Shown piece after piece: positions 26,482 to 34,812 of a stretch of 64,000 bases of DNA. The DNA is taken from assembly GCF_017549005.1 (NCBI RefSeq), contig NZ_JAFYYT010000007.1:124001-188000 (forward strand). Direction: 5' to 3'. The notes under the pieces were generated by a model that made no database searches, was not told where the DNA came from, and worked only from the letters and a program-made list of their open reading frames with translations. The translations under genes were made by a program, and so were the position numbers. The first letter of the stretch is position 1; each line of letters opens with the position of its first letter. This DNA comes from Ruminococcus sp. (GTDB lineage Bacteria; Bacillota; Clostridia; Oscillospirales; Ruminococcaceae).

Positions 26482-27009
26482 CTATCTCATTTTTGTAACA
26501 TAAATTCGTGCAGTCGGCAGGTCAAGAGCCGCCGATACAGCCTTGTAGAGCTGCTCCCTGACGTAAGGGCTGTCGCCGCCGCTGCATAAAATAACTGCTC
26601 CCGTGACCTTAGGGATCTCAACAGACTCGATAAGCGCATTTTTTTCGCTTCCGCTGCCTATCAGAACATATTTTTCTTCCTCCTCCGTTTTATTGTCACC
26701 TTTACTGCGTCTGCCCTCAGTGGCGTAGACATATCTTTCGCTGCTTTCCGCCGTGATATAAGCCTTTATCTCGCCTGCCCCGTCTATGCTTTCAAGAAAA
26801 TCCTCGAGTCCCTTTGCCGTGCTCCTGCAATAGTCGCTTACCTCTCCGAGCCTCTGAGGAGAAGCCCTCTCAGCTTTCGGCGCACTGCTTTTATCAGGCA
26901 GCAGAGACGATATCATTATCAGAAGCAGTCCTGCAATACCGCAAACGGTCATAAATACAGCCCAGTTCCTGTTCTTTGCAAGCTCTTTAGCTTTTTCAAT
27001 CAGTTTCAT
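26482..27009 (-). CDS. spoIIIAG: Stage III sporulation protein AG
   Basis: Forms a large ring in the forespore-mother cell channel. 175 residues: a membrane helix (about 17-37, AVFMTVCGIAGLLLIMISSLL), a linker, then a RBM-like domain that includes YCRSTAKGLEDFLESIDGAGEIKAYITAESSERYVYATE and ends GAVILCSGGDSPYVREQLYKAVSAALDLPTARIYV (short diagnostic parts given). ACGGAGGTCATAA precedes the ATG. It overlaps the AF gene by 14 bases. Confidence 0.93.
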   Translation of the reverse strand: MKLIEKAKELAKNRNWAVFMTVCGIAGLLLIMISSLLPDKSSAPKAERASPQRLGEVSDYCRSTAKGLEDFLESIDGAGEIKAYITAESSERYVYATEGRRSKGDNKTEEEEKYVLIGSGSEKNALIESVEIPKVTGAVILCSGGDSPYVREQLYKAVSAALDLPTARIYVTKMR

Positions 27010-27472
27010 TTATGACCTCCGTTTCCTGTCCGAGACTTTTGCGGATAAGCTCTGCCGCTGCCGCAGGATCTGCCGACCTGACAATGACTCTACTAATATC
27101 TATGCTGCCGTCCTCTGAAATATTAACCTCAGTCTGCAATTCTTTTACATCTATCCCAGCGGCTTCAAGCTGAGAACAAAGCACGTCAGAAATATTCTCC
27201 GCAGCTTTTTCTGCTGCCTCTTTCCTGTATCTGTCAGCTGCCTGACTGTAGTCCGAGGCTTCATATTGACTTATTTCGGGAAGTTCAAATTCCATGAACC
27301 CCTTTATGACTGCTGAGGCGAATACCACAGCAAAAACGAGCTTCATCACAAAAGCTGCCTGTTTTTTCAGTCTTGTACCGTCAGTCACAAATCTCAGCAG
27401 AAATATCCCTGCCGAAACATAGCATACGCTCCTGACCGCTGTAAGCATATTGTCCGTATCATCACCCCGCAT
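26996..27472 (-). CDS. spoIIIAF: Stage III sporulation protein AF
   Basis: 158 residues with two N-terminal membrane helices (about 10-25 and 37-57) and a small extracytoplasmic alpha/beta domain. The sequence is poorly conserved across the family; the call rests mainly on its place between AE and AG, the topology, and the C-terminal ring-building-motif-like stretch (SIDISRVIVRSADP). It overlaps AE by 11 bases. Starts at the first Met; a second Met eight residues on is possible, and neither has a good SD. Confidence 0.85.
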   Translation of the reverse strand: MRGDDTDNMLTAVRSVCYVSAGIFLLRFVTDGTRLKKQAAFVMKLVFAVVFASAVIKGFMEFELPEISQYEASDYSQAADRYRKEAAEKAAENISDVLCSQLEAAGIDVKELQTEVNISEDGSIDISRVIVRSADPAAAAELIRKSLGQETEVINETD

Positions 27473-28550
27473 TCCGCAAAAGTATTGCTGTACACAGTAT
27501 GAACATAAGTCCGTAGCAGATCAGCACGCTCTGAGCAACGGCAAGAGCAGAATCAAACGATTTCAGCAGCTTTGACATGGAGTCTTCGCCAAAAAGCTCA
27601 GCGACAGCAGCTCCCGTCCACATCACAAGGCGGAATATCATTATCTGTATCACAGGAGGCAGCATAATAAGTATTATCGCAAAGCAGCCAGCAGTTCCTA
27701 CAGTTCCGCGTATTACTTCAAAGCTGCTTCGTACCGTTGCGTATGCGTCAGTGACAGCTCCCCCGACTACAGGAACGAGCCCCGATATCATAAAACGTAC
27801 TGTTTTTGAAGCAGCTCCGTCCGCTTTTCCTGCCAAAGTGCATTTCAGTGTGACAAATCCCGTAAAAAGCAGCATTGAAGACGTAAGCAGCCACGTTACA
27901 GTTTTCTTTATAAGCTGTACCATACCGCTCATATCTGCACCCTTGAATACGCTTCCCGTGACTGAAAGCATTGCCGAAGCCGATAAAAGCGGCATAAGAA
28001 AGCTCCCCGAAAGCTGTAATATAAGCTCGGAAGCCGCAAGTACCGCAACATCATACACACCTGCCGTGGCTATACCCCCCGAAACAGCGGTTATCCCTGC
28101 AAAAACAGGTATAAAAGCCGTCAAAAATCCGCCGCCAAGCTTCACAGCTTCGAGAGTACGGGAAAAAGTGCTGAAAACAGGCGGCATAATGACAGCAGCA
28201 GCCGTTATGTTGCAAACAGCACTGTACAGCTCCGGGGAATCGTTGATAAAGCCGCTCCCTGCGCTTTTCAGCACTGCCGAGACTAAGGCAACAACAATTA
28301 CAGTTCCCAGGAGTCCTAATACATTTTCCCTGGAAACTCCCGTTTTTTCCGCAGCTTTTTCCATAATTCCGCTGAAAGTAACATCTTTGATCTCCTCAGA
28401 GCCAAGATCAATATCATATTCGCTGAGAACTTCGTCAAGCTGATGATTATATTCGTCCTCAGGACTGTTTTCAACTGCATACACCTTTAGCTCGCCGCAA
28501 AAGCAGAAAATCACAGCGATTATCAATAATAATTTTGCTATCCTTATCAT
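27462..28550 (-). CDS. spoIIIAE: Stage III sporulation protein AE
   Basis: 362-residue polytopic membrane protein, probable permease-like part of the SpoIIIA complex. A signal-like N-terminus (about 1-25) is followed by a polar segment with YDIDLGSEEIKDVTF, then eight or so hydrophobic helices. Conserved patches are GGFLTAFIPVFAGITAVSGG near residue 150 and ISGLVPVVGGAVTDAYATVRSSFEVIRGTVG near residue 265 (only ends diagnostic). Normal length for the family (about 390). Near the AD gene (7-base gap). Confidence 0.93.
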   Translation of the reverse strand: MIRIAKLLLIIAVIFCFCGELKVYAVENSPEDEYNHQLDEVLSEYDIDLGSEEIKDVTFSGIMEKAAEKTGVSRENVLGLLGTVIVVALVSAVLKSAGSGFINDSPELYSAVCNITAAAVIMPPVFSTFSRTLEAVKLGGGFLTAFIPVFAGITAVSGGIATAGVYDVAVLAASELILQLSGSFLMPLLSASAMLSVTGSVFKGADMSGMVQLIKKTVTWLLTSSMLLFTGFVTLKCTLAGKADGAASKTVRFMISGLVPVVGGAVTDAYATVRSSFEVIRGTVGTAGCFAIILIMLPPVIQIMIFRLVMWTGAAVAELFGEDSMSKLLKSFDSALAVAQSVLICYGLMFILCTAILLRNAG

Positions 28551-28557
28551 TTCTCAC

Positions 28558-28947
28558 CTATAAAAGCTTGTCTATCAGCCCGATAAAGCCTCTGACTACA
28601 GGCAGACTTATAACAACGACCGCCGCCCGTCCCCAAAGCTCCGCAGCCGCTCCCATTGCGGATTCTCCGCTGTCACGGCACAACTCCGCTGAAATATGAG
28701 TGATACAGCATACAGCAAGAGCCTTGAACATTGCAGATATGTAGCTTTCATTAATACCTGCCGACAAAAATATATCCCTGACCTCGGATACAGGATATTC
28801 CAGCATTACCACAGCTCCGATGAACACTGAGGAGCAGACTGCAAGGGAAAGCACAAGAGAATGTTCGGAGCAGTACTGTTTCAGTATAAGTGAGAGTAGC
28901 GCTCCGCCAACACAGAAAACTCCCACAGTAAAGCAATTTCCTACCAT
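28558..28947 (-). CDS. spoIIIAD: Stage III sporulation protein AD
   Basis: 129 residues, four predicted membrane helices. Segments such as LSLILKQYCSEHSLVLSLAVC near residue 20 and LWGRAAVVVISLPVVRGFIGLIDKLL at the C-terminus are typical. The ATG overlaps the AC stop codon (ATGGTAG), so it is coupled to AC. Function within the SpoIIIA complex is unknown. Confidence 0.92.
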   Translation of the reverse strand: MVGNCFTVGVFCVGGALLSLILKQYCSEHSLVLSLAVCSSVFIGAVVMLEYPVSEVRDIFLSAGINESYISAMFKALAVCCITHISAELCRDSGESAMGAAAELWGRAAVVVISLPVVRGFIGLIDKLL

Positions 28948-29138
28948 AGTCCGAATACTGTTTTCACCTTGTCGAACAGGTCGCCTATTTCTTCAACGAT
29001 GACTATGAGCACGACAATCAGTCCTGCAAGAGTGGTCATCATTGCCTGTTCTTCGCGCTCCGCACGCTTCAGAACAAGATTCAGGACAGCTACGATTATA
29101 CCTGTTCCTGCAATCTTAAAAATCAGATCAATATTCAT
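28941..29138 (-). CDS. spoIIIAC: Stage III sporulation protein AC
   Basis: 65 residues, two membrane helices joined by a short polar loop (KRAEREEQAMM), normal for the family. It starts MNIDLIFKIAGTGIIVAVLNLVLK, closely matching SpoIIIAC. It overlaps AD. Confidence 0.95.
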   Translation of the reverse strand: MNIDLIFKIAGTGIIVAVLNLVLKRAEREEQAMMTTLAGLIVVLIVIVEEIGDLFDKVKTVFGLW

Positions 29139-29147
29139 TTTTCATCC

Positions 29148-29651
29148 TCAAATCGCAATTATTCCCACTGTTACACCTGCAAGCAGACCGAGACTTCTGT
29201 AAAGTCTGCCCTTTGTTCTGTATTCTGCTTCCCTGAGTTCATAAAGTTCCTGCGCCCTTGTCTGATATACTGCCAGCGCCCTCAGCTGCCCCTCGCTATC
29301 GCTTGTTCCCAGTGAAGCCCCTATTTCAATAAGAAGCGTTTTCTCTTCTGCTGCAAAACCGGAGCATTTCTGCACAGAAGTACGCCATTTGTCATGGAAA
29401 TCTCCGTTTTCTTCATAGCTTTCCGGAAGCTCATTCAGAAAAGTCAGCATACTGAGTTCAGCGGCTTTCAGCCTTGAAACTATACTGTATACTTCAGCCT
29501 CACAGCTGCGTATTGAAAACTCGCATATACGAAGCATTCTTCCGATCTCAAGACAAATGTCCCCTCTTTTTCTAAGCTTTTCCGAGCTGTTCATTCCGCA
29601 GAAGGCTCCGCAAAGAACCATGAGTATGACCGCAGCTGCTCTAACGTACAT
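29148..29651 (-). CDS. spoIIIAB: Stage III sporulation protein AB
   Basis: 167 residues. N-terminal membrane helix, a cytoplasmic/extracytoplasmic helical hairpin region containing CLEIGRMLRICEFSIRSCEAEVYSI, and a C-terminal membrane helix (LGLLAGVTVGIIAI). Distantly related to GspF of type II secretion. I place the start at the ATG at 29651, seven bases after GAGG and overlapping the AA stop; a longer reading lies in the AA gene and has no family match. Confidence 0.92.
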   Translation of the reverse strand: MYVRAAAVILMVLCGAFCGMNSSEKLRKRGDICLEIGRMLRICEFSIRSCEAEVYSIVSRLKAAELSMLTFLNELPESYEENGDFHDKWRTSVQKCSGFAAEEKTLLIEIGASLGTSDSEGQLRALAVYQTRAQELYELREAEYRTKGRLYRSLGLLAGVTVGIIAI

Positions 29652-30558
29652 TTCCGAGCCTCTTGATCTCCCTGATCTTTGACGGTGCAGAAGCTCCCTC
29701 AAGCAAAACTATACTCCCGAAAAGCCCGCTGTTTACGAGAAAAGTGATGTCATCGCGCTTCATAATGTCGCTGTAATTGTCTCCGTGAGCTGTTACCGCA
29801 AATTTGACTCCGCAGCCTATGCCTTTCAGGATAGCCTCAGAATCCGCCATTGAAGATATCTCGTCACAGAAAACGACCTCGGGTGATAAAGTCTTGACAG
29901 CCGACATTATACCACCTGAACGGCTCAGGTTTACAATAACATCGGTCATAGCGCCGATATCGTTCTGCGGCTCGCCTCCGAGCATACAGGCTATTTCATT
30001 TCTCTCATCTATCAGGGCTGTTTTGCGGATATTGCCAGTAAGTCGGCAAAGTTCGCGTAATATCGTGGTCTTTCCTGAGTTCACTCCGCCGCAGATGATG
30101 ATATTCTGATCGAAAGTTTCAGAAAAAAGCTTACCTGCACAGCCTTTCACACACCTCGGAATACGGAAGTTGAGTGACGCAAATTCATAGAGTACAGGGC
30201 TGTCCGCAGATGAATATACTCCCGAAACTCCGACTCTAACGCCGTTTTCTACAACAAAAAAGCCTTCTTCCAGCTGTTTTTTGCAGCTGTGTACTGAGAA
30301 ATGACATAATCTTTCAACAGTTTCCTTTATGGCAAGAGCTCCGACATAATAGGCATCATCGGTATATTTCGCGGAAAGCCCGCCCTCCTTCTGCAGATAT
30401 CTCACTTTATCCGGATAAACGAAATAAACAGGGCCGCCTGCGCGAAGTCTTACTTCTGTGAGTGCTTCAAGCTCACTCTCCTGCAACGCTGACATCAGAC
30501 CGCGCATTTTTTCGGGGAGATAACTCAATACAGCCCTGTAGCTTGTACTTTCATTCAT
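29641..30558 (-). CDS. spoIIIAA: Stage III sporulation protein AA (secretion-type ATPase)
   Basis: The ATPase that powers or assembles the SpoIIIA complex, related to type II/IV secretion ATPases. 305 residues from the ATG at 30558, eight bases after GGAG. RLRAGGPVYFV near residue 37 and FRIPRCVKGCA mark the N-terminal domain. Walker A is CGGVNSGKTTILRELCR near residue 155, TALIDERNEIACMLGG follows, and Walker B-like EVVFCDEISSMADSEAI lies near residue 220. It heads the operon. Confidence 0.95.
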   Translation of the reverse strand: MNESTSYRAVLSYLPEKMRGLMSALQESELEALTEVRLRAGGPVYFVYPDKVRYLQKEGGLSAKYTDDAYYVGALAIKETVERLCHFSVHSCKKQLEEGFFVVENGVRVGVSGVYSSADSPVLYEFASLNFRIPRCVKGCAGKLFSETFDQNIIICGGVNSGKTTILRELCRLTGNIRKTALIDERNEIACMLGGEPQNDIGAMTDVIVNLSRSGGIMSAVKTLSPEVVFCDEISSMADSEAILKGIGCGVKFAVTAHGDNYSDIMKRDDITFLVNSGLFGSIVLLEGASAPSKIREIKRLGNVR

Positions 30559-30578
30559 TTTCATCACTCCTTTACTTA

Positions 30579-30607
30579 ATATTATGCCCGTAAGATCACT
30601 TATAGAA
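30579..30607 (-). promoter_or_regulatory. Possible sigma-E-type promoter of spoIIIA
   Basis: On the minus strand CATAATAT lies about 20 bases before the spoIIIAA start, with TCTATAA 13 bases upstream. This loosely fits sigma-E (-10 CATANNNT, -35 with ATA) and no sigma-A match is apparent; spoIIIA is sigma-E-controlled in B. subtilis. Weak, by eye. Confidence 0.3.
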
Positions 30608-30610
30608 CAA

Positions 30611-30662
30611 AAAAAGGCGCCTGAGCGCCCATAAAAAACAGCACACTTTCGTGTGCTGTTTT
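30611..30662 (-). terminator. Tandem intrinsic terminators between the ABC operon and spoIIIA
   Basis: On the minus strand the first hairpin (AACAGCACAC-GAAA-GTGTGCTGTT, perfect 10 bp) is followed by TTTTTTAT. The second (GGCGC-TCAG-GCGCC) is followed by seven T. Two terminators insulate the sporulation operon from the importer upstream. Confidence 0.88.
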
Positions 30663-30668
30663 CTGAAC

Positions 30669-31568
30669 TCATTCCTTTACACCGCCGAGTGCAACACCGG
30701 CAATGATAAATCTTGAAAGAGCTACGTATGCAATTATGATCGGAATAATAGAAAGCGCGATTGCAAGGTAGATAGTTCCGTAATCGTTGAACTTATCAGA
30801 CGACTGGAGTGAAGATACCATCATAGGAAGGGTCTTCTTTGTAAGGGGTACGTTGATAAGGATCATGTTAGGATTATAGAAGTTGTTCCAGCTTGCGATG
30901 AAAGCGAATATAGCCTGAACTGCTATAGCAGGCTTCATCATAGGAATTGCAATAGATAAGAAAGTCCTGAACTCGCCGCATCCGTCGATACGAGCTGCCT
31001 CTACGATATCCAGTGGGAATGATGACTTCATGTATGACCTCATGAAGTATACTACCGCAGGAGCTGCAACGGCGGGGATTATCAATGGCCAGTATGTATT
31101 TGTAAGCTTGAGGTCTGCCATGAAAGCTACAAATCCGGCAGATGTTACCTGCATAGGTACCATCATAACAAGGAGTATTACCGTATAGGATACTTCCTTG
31201 AGTTTGAAATCATAAACATGGATTCCGTAAGCAGTAAGCGCTGAAAAGAATACTGTCAGGAATGTTGAGCAGCAAGTGATGAACAAGCTGTTCTTATAAC
31301 CATGGAAGATGTTGAAAGCAAACTTGAACGCAGGTTCATTGAGGACCTTATTGAAGTTTGATTTCAGATATGTACTCGGTACAAAGCTGAGTCCGTTTGA
31401 GATATCCGTATGCGAACGTGTTGCATTTATAATAAGTATATAAATAGGAAGCAGACAGATTATCGTAAGAATAACGAACCACAGGAAGAGGATTCCCGAT
31501 TTCAGCTTGATCTTGAGTGTATAATTGTCCTTGGCCTTGCCGTAGACAGATTTCATATTATTGCTCAT
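30669..31568 (-). CDS. Carbohydrate ABC transporter permease (MalG type)
   Basis: 299 residues, six membrane helices. The EAA loop that docks the ATPase is EAARIDGCGEFRTFLSIAIPMMKP near residue 190. It forms the membrane channel with the MalF-type partner, whose stop it overlaps by ATGA. No ATPase gene is present in the operon; such importers in Firmicutes use a shared MsmX/UgpC-like ATPase. Substrate is unknown, probably a mono- or oligosaccharide. Confidence 0.93.
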   Translation of the reverse strand: MSNNMKSVYGKAKDNYTLKIKLKSGILFLWFVILTIICLLPIYILIINATRSHTDISNGLSFVPSTYLKSNFNKVLNEPAFKFAFNIFHGYKNSLFITCCSTFLTVFFSALTAYGIHVYDFKLKEVSYTVILLVMMVPMQVTSAGFVAFMADLKLTNTYWPLIIPAVAAPAVVYFMRSYMKSSFPLDIVEAARIDGCGEFRTFLSIAIPMMKPAIAVQAIFAFIASWNNFYNPNMILINVPLTKKTLPMMVSSLQSSDKFNDYGTIYLAIALSIIPIIIAYVALSRFIIAGVALGGVKE

Positions 31569-32623
31569 AATCTGATACCTCCAAACTGCCTGCTTTCAAG
31601 CTTAGCTTCTTTAGCAGCCTTCTTACGCATCTTCTTCTTAGCGATCTCGTCCTTGTCACGTGTCATATAGAACGCGATAAGACCGAGTGTAAGAGTTACG
31701 AAGAAGAGAAGTACCGAAGCGGCACCTGCATAGCCCATCTTGTTTTCGTTAGCCTGAGCATGGAAGTACTGATAGATCATAACCGCAACTGTCTTGATAT
31801 GATCTCTTACGTTCATATCCTTATTATAAAGGAACGGGATATCGAACATCTGGAGACCGCCTATCATGGAAGTGATAAGTGTATAAGCCATGATCGGGGT
31901 CAGAAGAGGCAGAGTGATCTTTCTGAACACCTGTCCCGAGCTTGCACCGTCGATGCTTGCAGCCTCGAACAGTGATGGGTTGATACCCTGGATACCTGAC
32001 ATGAGCATGATCATGGTATTACCGAACCACATCCATGTCTGGATAAACATGATCACTATACGCGACTCCCACTTGCCCTCAACAAGCTTTACAGTGTCGT
32101 AAAGTCCCTGACCGATAACGTCCTTGGAGACTATACCGAACTTGTGAAGAATGAGGTTGACGGCACCCGGGTTTGTTTCCGACTGTCCGCAGAGCTGGAG
32201 GAAAAGAACAGCTACAGAAGCAGCAGTAATGATATTTGGAAGATACATTACTACCTTGAAGAAGCCCTTTCCGGGGATCTTTAACTGAGCTTCCGTAAAC
32301 CATACAGCCAACGAAAGTGAAAGTGCGAGCTGTGGGATAAAGTTACCTATCCACAGGATAAAGGTGTTACCGAGACACCTGAAGAAGCTTTCGTGGATAA
32401 CACGGACTTTACGTCCCTCACCGCCGAAAAGGATATCCTTATAGTTCTGTAATCCCATCCACTCAGCGACATCCTTGCCGTTGCCGTGGAAGCTTACAAT
32501 AAAGGTATTGATCAGCGGCCATAACTGGAAAAAGAAATAAACAAGAAAAAACGGTAAAATAAAGAAATAGCCATACTTAGCGTAGCTTACAGACTTTATC
32601 CGTCTATGCGCGTTAGATGACAT
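31565..32623 (-). CDS. Carbohydrate ABC transporter permease (MalF type)
   Basis: 352 residues, six membrane helices; the EAA loop is EAASIDGASSGQVFRKITLPLLTP near residue 225. I prefer the ATG at 32623 (nine bases after GAGAGG) to a GTG three codons upstream. The long, basic C-terminal tail (KKKMRKKAAKEAK) is cytoplasmic. It sits between the solute-binding protein and the MalG-type permease. Confidence 0.92.
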   Translation of the reverse strand: MSSNAHRRIKSVSYAKYGYFFILPFFLVYFFFQLWPLINTFIVSFHGNGKDVAEWMGLQNYKDILFGGEGRKVRVIHESFFRCLGNTFILWIGNFIPQLALSLSLAVWFTEAQLKIPGKGFFKVVMYLPNIITAASVAVLFLQLCGQSETNPGAVNLILHKFGIVSKDVIGQGLYDTVKLVEGKWESRIVIMFIQTWMWFGNTMIMLMSGIQGINPSLFEAASIDGASSGQVFRKITLPLLTPIMAYTLITSMIGGLQMFDIPFLYNKDMNVRDHIKTVAVMIYQYFHAQANENKMGYAGAASVLLFFVTLTLGLIAFYMTRDKDEIAKKKMRKKAAKEAKLESRQFGGIRL

Positions 32624-32661
32624 AAAACACACCCTCTCGAATTAGTATAAACAAATATAGA

Positions 32662-32689
32662 CCTACGGAATACATAAGTATTCCGTAGG
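32662..32689 (-). promoter_or_regulatory. Perfect 12-bp hairpin between binding-protein and permease genes
   Basis: CCTACGGAATAC and GTATTCCGTAGG flank a 4-base loop, with no U-run. It sits between two cotranscribed genes. In many importers such a hairpin stabilises or trims the mRNA so that the binding protein is made in excess over the permeases. Inference from position. Confidence 0.6.
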
Positions 32690-32725
32690 CATATTTATTA
32701 CGTTGCTCTGTTAATTAATCAGAGA

Positions 32726-34162
32726 TTAGTCAACATCGAGATCAGGTGCAGCCTCAGCAGCCTTGTCGAGGAACTCTTCAACAGTTTCTTCCCAAGTTGC
32801 GCCGCCATCAAGGTACTTGTCCTTAACAGCGTTCTGGAAGCAGCCCTTAAGTGTTGAGTCGTAAGGTGTGATAAGGCCATTGAAGTTGATCTTCTTAGCG
32901 TTGTCAGCAAGAGCCTTGAAGTAGTTCTGGTTATCAACGAAGATACCGCTGATATCCTGGTTGAATACTGTATCGCTTGAGATAAGCTCATCCATAACCT
33001 TTGAGTTGTTTACATATTCAGGCTTCTTAACAGCGTAATCCTTCATAGCCGCTTCGTCAGATGTAGCTGAGAGGATAAGAGCCTTAGCCTCTTCCTTATT
33101 GTCAGTTGCAGAGTTAACAACCATCCATGTACCGCCCCAGTAGTAAGGAACAGGTCCCTGGCATACTGCCCACTTGCCGTATTGCTCGCCGCCTACGCCG
33201 CCAACAGCGTCCATGAAGAAGTTACCGAAGCCCCATGTAGAAACGAAGTAACCCATGCAGTTTCCTGTAACACCGGCAGCCTTCCACTCGTCAGACCACT
33301 GAGTATTCTTTGTGATACCGCCGCAGTCCCAGAGAGCCTTAGCTGTCTTAGCAAAGTCTTCACATGAAGCGTCGATCTCTACCTTGTTATCCTTAACCCA
33401 AGGAGTTGTACGTCCGCAAGCATATGCCTGCCAGAGACCGCCGAGTGTATCAGCAAGTGCAACGCCCTTGTTTGTCTTCTCAGAAACTTCCTGAGCAGCA
33501 GCAACGAACTTATCCCAGCTGCCGATCTTGTCCTGCATCTCCTCAGGTGTCTTAACGCCAAGGTACTCTTCAGCGAGGTCAGCTCTGTAAGCAAATCCGC
33601 CTGCAGCAGCCTGCCATGAGATACCTACACGCTTGCCAGCGTTTGCACCAGCTGTAGCCTTACCGATATCGTCTGTGTAGCTGTAGATGTTCGGGAATGC
33701 ATCGTCGCCGATTCCGAGATCCTCGAGAGCCATTGTTCTTGAATCATCGTTGATATACTTGAGAGCCCAGTCAGCCTCGCAGAAGTAAACGTCGAGATCC
33801 TCATTGTTGTTGAACATCTGGTCGTACTTCTCAGCAGCCTGTCCTCCGCCTGTACCCATATCGATGAAGTGTACGCCGTCAACCTTGTCATCAGCGAGGT
33901 CGCCTACGATTGTATCGAAGCTGAGGCCCTTCCACTGAGCGATGAGGTAAGGAGCGTCATCGTGGTTCCAAGCAGCAACTGTGAATACCTTCTCATCCTT
34001 CTTGTCTGCTTCAGTAGTCTTCTCACCGTCGTCTACCTTTGCAGCAGTTGTTGTCTGAGCGTCGTTGCCCTTGTCATCTTTCTTCTCACCGCAGCTTGCG
34101 AGTGATGTAGCAGCCATTGCGAGTGTAGCCACTAAAGCTAATGTTCTCTTAAGTGTGTTCAT
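32726..34162 (-). CDS. Extracellular solute-binding lipoprotein of a sugar ABC importer
   Basis: 478 residues. The lipoprotein signal peptide is MNTLKRTLALVATLAMAATSLASCG with the lipobox LASC and lipidated Cys near residue 24. A charged, Thr/Asp/Lys-rich spacer (about 25-60) follows. The mature domain has the periplasmic binding-protein class seen in family 1 sugar binders: NNEDLDVYFCEADWALKYIND, and GGTWMVVNSATDNKEEAKALI near residue 350. Surface-attached, it delivers ligand to the two permeases. Very strong SD (AAGGAGG) 8 bases upstream; it is preceded by a 375-base 5' leader. Confidence 0.92.
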   Translation of the reverse strand: MNTLKRTLALVATLAMAATSLASCGEKKDDKGNDAQTTTAAKVDDGEKTTEADKKDEKVFTVAAWNHDDAPYLIAQWKGLSFDTIVGDLADDKVDGVHFIDMGTGGGQAAEKYDQMFNNNEDLDVYFCEADWALKYINDDSRTMALEDLGIGDDAFPNIYSYTDDIGKATAGANAGKRVGISWQAAAGGFAYRADLAEEYLGVKTPEEMQDKIGSWDKFVAAAQEVSEKTNKGVALADTLGGLWQAYACGRTTPWVKDNKVEIDASCEDFAKTAKALWDCGGITKNTQWSDEWKAAGVTGNCMGYFVSTWGFGNFFMDAVGGVGGEQYGKWAVCQGPVPYYWGGTWMVVNSATDNKEEAKALILSATSDEAAMKDYAVKKPEYVNNSKVMDELISSDTVFNQDISGIFVDNQNYFKALADNAKKINFNGLITPYDSTLKGCFQNAVKDKYLDGGATWEETVEEFLDKAAEAAPDLDVD

Positions 34163-34290
34163 TAGAATTTTCCTCCTTAAATATCTATATTATACATTTT
34201 CGTATAATATTTGCGTTAACAATCCTTTGCGGTATCATCGCGGTAACTATCTGTCCGATGATTGTCCTCACCGCCGACGACCTGCAACCG

Positions 34291-34359
34291 TTATGCATAC
34301 CCCCTGCTTCTGTTCATTGAAGCTTTACCCGAGACTTTAGTCTCATTATTTATCTGCAT
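34291..34359 (-). CDS. Small leader ORF, 22 codons
   Basis: Encodes MQINNETKVSGKASMNRSRGYA then TAA. GGAGGAA lies six to seven bases before its ATG, stronger than many genes here. It sits in the 5' leader of the sugar-importer operon. Product function unknown; it could be a regulatory leader peptide or merely couple ribosome movement to downstream folding. Confidence 0.4.
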   Translation of the reverse strand: MQINNETKVSGKASMNRSRGYA

Positions 34360-34541
34360 TGCAATTTCCTCCGGAGCTTTTTTCAAAAGGTCTCATCTGA
34401 AGGCTGATGTCCCCCGCCCGCATTCATAAGCGCCTGAGAAAAAATATTTCCGAAGCCACAGTCTGCTGCTCATTTTGTAATGATTTTTATCATTTTCATA
34501 TGTCAGTATATGACTGTGCAACAATTGCTCTTGCAGTTACA

Positions 34542-34570
34542 AATATACCGTATTTTGCGATTAAAGTCAA
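34542..34570 (-). promoter_or_regulatory. Predicted sigma-A promoter of the sugar importer operon
   Basis: Minus-strand -35 TTGACT, 17-base spacer, -10 TATATT. It is the best promoter in this 650-base gene-free stretch; upstream of it (34571-34812) only A/T-rich sequence is seen. Confidence 0.65.
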
Positions 34571-34812
34571 TCCTTTGTATCGTTTCTTAATCTTCTTTAA
34601 ACACATTGTACACTTTCAACACAGCGTTTTTGGAAGTTTTCACATAAATACGGGCTGTAATATCGAAAAGTTACAAATTGGTAAAAGCATTTTAGACACT
34701 TATTACACAATTTACTGCTCATTCTTTTATACCTATTGCCTAACGGATACAAAAGAAAGTGCTTCGGGCAGTTAATTTTTGACAATAAAATCAAACAAAC
34801 GTTTCGTTGCCG

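Larger units (their letters stand above)
34163..34570 (-). other. Long 5' leader of the sugar importer, with internal inverted repeats
   Basis: About 375 bases lie between the predicted promoter and the binding-protein start. A 22-codon ORF with a good SD occupies the middle. Downstream of it two copies of GCGGT (plus strand 34229-34233 and 34240-34244) can each pair with one ACCGC (34270-34274), and ATCATCG (34234-34240) can pair with CGATGAT (34256-34262). A GAGAC/GTCTC hairpin lies at 34331-34344. Alternative pairings would fit an attenuator or riboswitch-like control; I match it to no known class. Confidence 0.45.

Noticed and set aside
27577..28443. Plus-strand open frame of 288 codons opposite spoIIIAE
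   Set aside because: Antisense shadow of a clear sporulation gene; low-complexity Ser/Thr/Pro composition.
34383..34427. Second leader ORF of 14 codons (MNAGGGHQPSDETF) upstream of the 22-codon ORF
   Set aside because: Only a weak AGG precedes its ATG, and it ends just before the next SD; chance is likely.
34797..34804. AAACGTTT palindrome as LacI-type operator
   Set aside because: It is more than 220 bases upstream of the importer promoter, right after the protease stop; too short and badly placed.
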